Source of the DNA: Bacillus glycinifermentans
GTDB taxonomy: Bacteria > Bacillota > Bacilli > Bacillales > Bacillaceae
DNA length: 64,000 nucleotides
Reading direction: 5' to 3'
Assembly (NCBI RefSeq): GCF_001042475.2
Contig: NZ_LECW02000022.1
Coordinates: forward strand, 162,329 to 226,328
Under the pieces are notes generated by a model, which was given only the letters and a program-made list of their open reading frames with translations, made no database searches and was not told the origin of the DNA. Position 1 is the first letter of the stretch. Each line of letters starts with the position of its first letter. The position numbers and the translations under genes are program-made. This document shows positions 62,242 through 64,000 of the stretch, piece after piece.

Positions 62242-63960
62242 ATGGGGAATCAAATATTAAAAGCGCCTGAAGGCCCGCCAAGCGATGTTGAACGCATCAA
62301 AAGGGAAAGCGACTATTTGCGCGGCACCTTGAAGGAGTCGATGCTGGAGAAGATCTCAGCCGGAATTTCCGATGACGATAACCGTCTGATGAAGCATCAC
62401 GGCAGCTATTTGCAAGATGATCGCGACCTTCGCAATGAGCGCCAAAAGCAGAAGCTTGAGCCCGCGTATCAGTTCATGCTTCGCGTACGCATGCCGGGCG
62501 GAGTGGCCACGCCTGAACAATGGCTTGTCATGGATGAGCTTGCCCGCCAGTACGGTAACGGCACACTGAAGCTGACGACGAGGGAAACCTTTCAAATGCA
62601 CGGCATTTTAAAATGGAATATGAAAAAAACGATTCAGAAAATCAATTCGGTATTGCTGGATACGATCGCGGCATGCGGCGATGTCAACCGCAATGTGATG
62701 TGCGCTTCAAATCCGTATCAGTCTGACGTCCATGCCGAAGTCTATGAATGGTCGAAAAAATTGAGCGATGACCTGCTGCCGCGGACGCGCGCGTACCATG
62801 AAATTTGGCTTGATGAGGAAAAAGTCGCCGGTACGCCGGAGGCGGAAGAAGTCGAACCAATGTACGGACCGCTTTATTTGCCCCGGAAATTCAAAATCGG
62901 AATCGCCGTTCCGCCGTCAAACGATATCGACGTGTTTTCGCAGGATCTCGGTTTTATCGCGATCGTCGAAGACGGCAAGCTTATCGGCTTCAACGTGGCG
63001 ATCGGCGGCGGCATGGGTATGACGCACGGGGACAAAGCGACATATCCGCAGCTTGCCAAAGTCATCGGCTTTTGCAAACCGGAACAAATCTATGATGTAG
63101 CAGAAAAAACGATTACGATTCAGCGCGACTACGGCAACCGCTCCGTCCGCAAAAACGCCCGCTTCAAGTACACGGTTGACCGCCTCGGGCTTGAAACGGT
63201 CAAAAACGAGCTCGAAAGCCGTCTCGGCTGGAGTCTCGCTGAAGCAAAGCCGTTTCAATTCGATCATAACGGAGACCGCTTCGGCTGGGTGAAAGGCGTA
63301 AAAGGAAAATGGCATTTAACGCTGTTTATCGAAGGCGGACGCGTCACAGACTACGATGACTACAAGCTGATGACCGGCCTGCGCGAAATCGCCAAAGTCC
63401 ATACAGGCGAATTCCGGCTGACTGCGAATCAAAACCTGATCATCGCCAATGTCTCAAGTCAGAAAAAGAAAAAAATCAGCGAGCTGATCGAGCAGTACGG
63501 CTTGACAGACGGCAAGCATTATACGGCGCTCCGCCGCAACTCGATCGCGTGCGTCGCGCTGCCGACGTGCGGACTGGCTATGGCAGAATCGGAACGCTAT
63601 TTGCCTGTTTTGATTGACAAGATCGATGAGATTATCGAAGAAAACGGACTTCGCAATGAAGAGATTACGATCCGGATGACCGGCTGTCCGAACGGCTGCG
63701 CCCGGCACGCGCTCGGCGAAATCGGCTTTGTAGGGAAAGCGCCCGGCAAGTACAACATGTATCTCGGGGCTGCGTTTGACGGCAGCCGCTTGAGCAAAAT
63801 GTACCGGGAAAACATCAGCGAGGAAGAGATTTTAAACGAACTTCGCACGATTCTTCCGCGCTATGCAAAAGAGCGTGAGGAAGGCGAGCGCTTCGGCGAC
63901 TTCGTCATCCGCGCCGGCATCATTAAAGAAACGACAGACGGCACGAATTTTCACGATTGA
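62242..63960 (+). CDS. cysI: Sulfite reductase hemoprotein (beta) subunit CysI
   Basis: Reduces sulfite to sulfide with sirohaem and a 4Fe-4S cluster. ATG 62242 (GAAAGGGG upstream) gives [20 protein letters not shown], 572 aa; a TTG at 62218 is in frame but less fitting. Cluster ligands: CVALPTC (C-x5-C, near 435) and CPNGC (C-x3-C in [17 protein letters not shown], near 480). [13 protein letters not shown] near 120 is the sirohaem-binding region. Second gene of cysJI. Only the first bases of any terminator lie within the window. Confidence 0.96.
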   Translation: MGNQILKAPEGPPSDVERIKRESDYLRGTLKESMLEKISAGISDDDNRLMKHHGSYLQDDRDLRNERQKQKLEPAYQFMLRVRMPGGVATPEQWLVMDELARQYGNGTLKLTTRETFQMHGILKWNMKKTIQKINSVLLDTIAACGDVNRNVMCASNPYQSDVHAEVYEWSKKLSDDLLPRTRAYHEIWLDEEKVAGTPEAEEVEPMYGPLYLPRKFKIGIAVPPSNDIDVFSQDLGFIAIVEDGKLIGFNVAIGGGMGMTHGDKATYPQLAKVIGFCKPEQIYDVAEKTITIQRDYGNRSVRKNARFKYTVDRLGLETVKNELESRLGWSLAEAKPFQFDHNGDRFGWVKGVKGKWHLTLFIEGGRVTDYDDYKLMTGLREIAKVHTGEFRLTANQNLIIANVSSQKKKKISELIEQYGLTDGKHYTALRRNSIACVALPTCGLAMAESERYLPVLIDKIDEIIEENGLRNEEITIRMTGCPNGCARHALGEIGFVGKAPGKYNMYLGAAFDGSRLSKMYRENISEEEILNELRTILPRYAKEREEGERFGDFVIRAGIIKETTDGTNFHD

Positions 63961-64000
63961 TAAAAAACCGCCTTGGCTTATTTGAACTGACCCGTTAAAA

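Overview
The window is chromosomal DNA of a low-GC, endospore-forming Bacillus, most likely of the Bacillus licheniformis / paralicheniformis group. The basis is gene order and protein similarity recalled from B. subtilis 168. Positions 1-45 kb follow the B. subtilis yjbA-trpS-opp-spxA-mecA-yjb-tenA/thi-fabI-cotVWXYZ-yjcA-yjcD-yjcF-yjcH-metIC-(yjcL)-tRNA-Val order almost gene for gene. The proteins are clearly diverged from B. subtilis. A budC-type acetoin reductase and a glutamyl-endopeptidase relic fit the licheniformis group. No database search was run; family names come from motifs and memory.

Layout. 0-7.6 kb: the 3' end of yjbA, trpS behind a tryptophan T-box, and the oppABCDF oligopeptide importer with an attenuating hairpin after oppA. 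7.6-15.8 kb: the stress and competence-control block. It holds yjbC-spxA (ECF and sigma-A promoters), mecA, coiA (with a ComK box), pepF, the small RNA roxS (with a Rex/FNR-type palindrome at its start) and yjbI-spxH. SpxH presents Spx, and MecA presents ComK, to Clp proteases, so this block is a regulated-proteolysis neighbourhood. 16-23 kb: cwlQ, yjbK, the yjbL-sasB-nadF-yjbO operon, prpE and a yjbQ antiporter gene cut by an in-frame stop. 23.1-28.6 kb: a TPP riboswitch and the tenA-tenI-thiO-thiS-thiG-thiF-thiD thiazole/pyrimidine operon. 28.6-37 kb: fabI with a FapR operator, then spore-coat and late sporulation genes (cotO, cotZY, cotX, cotVW, yjcA, spoVIF and several very small proteins, some behind sigma-K/sigma-E type promoters) and the helicase yjcD. 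37-40 kb: a DedA protein and a gtrA-galU-galE surface-sugar cluster whose galU-like member is badly broken. 40-45 kb: yjcF, yjcG, yjcH, and metIC behind a SAM riboswitch.

45-59 kb is an accessory region directly downstream of a tRNA-Val(GAC) gene. Small intact genes (DUF3888, ABM monooxygenase, lipoprotein, budC, VOC protein, AraC regulator, alpha/beta hydrolase, HIT protein, APC permease) alternate with relics: yjcL/DUF819, a truncated glutamyl endopeptidase, VOC, NmrA-like, Gfo/Idh-like and others. A duplicated cassette encodes very glutamine-rich proteins carrying a motif like the cleavage site of small acid-soluble spore proteins, next to DUF1657 genes. 59-64 kb returns to metabolism: a CysL-like LysR regulator divergent from cysJI, the assimilatory sulfite reductase.

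The least described material is the glutamine-rich/DUF1657 cassette, the cluster of very small sporulation genes at 33-34 kb, and the stop codon that splits yjbQ exactly between its gating subdomains.
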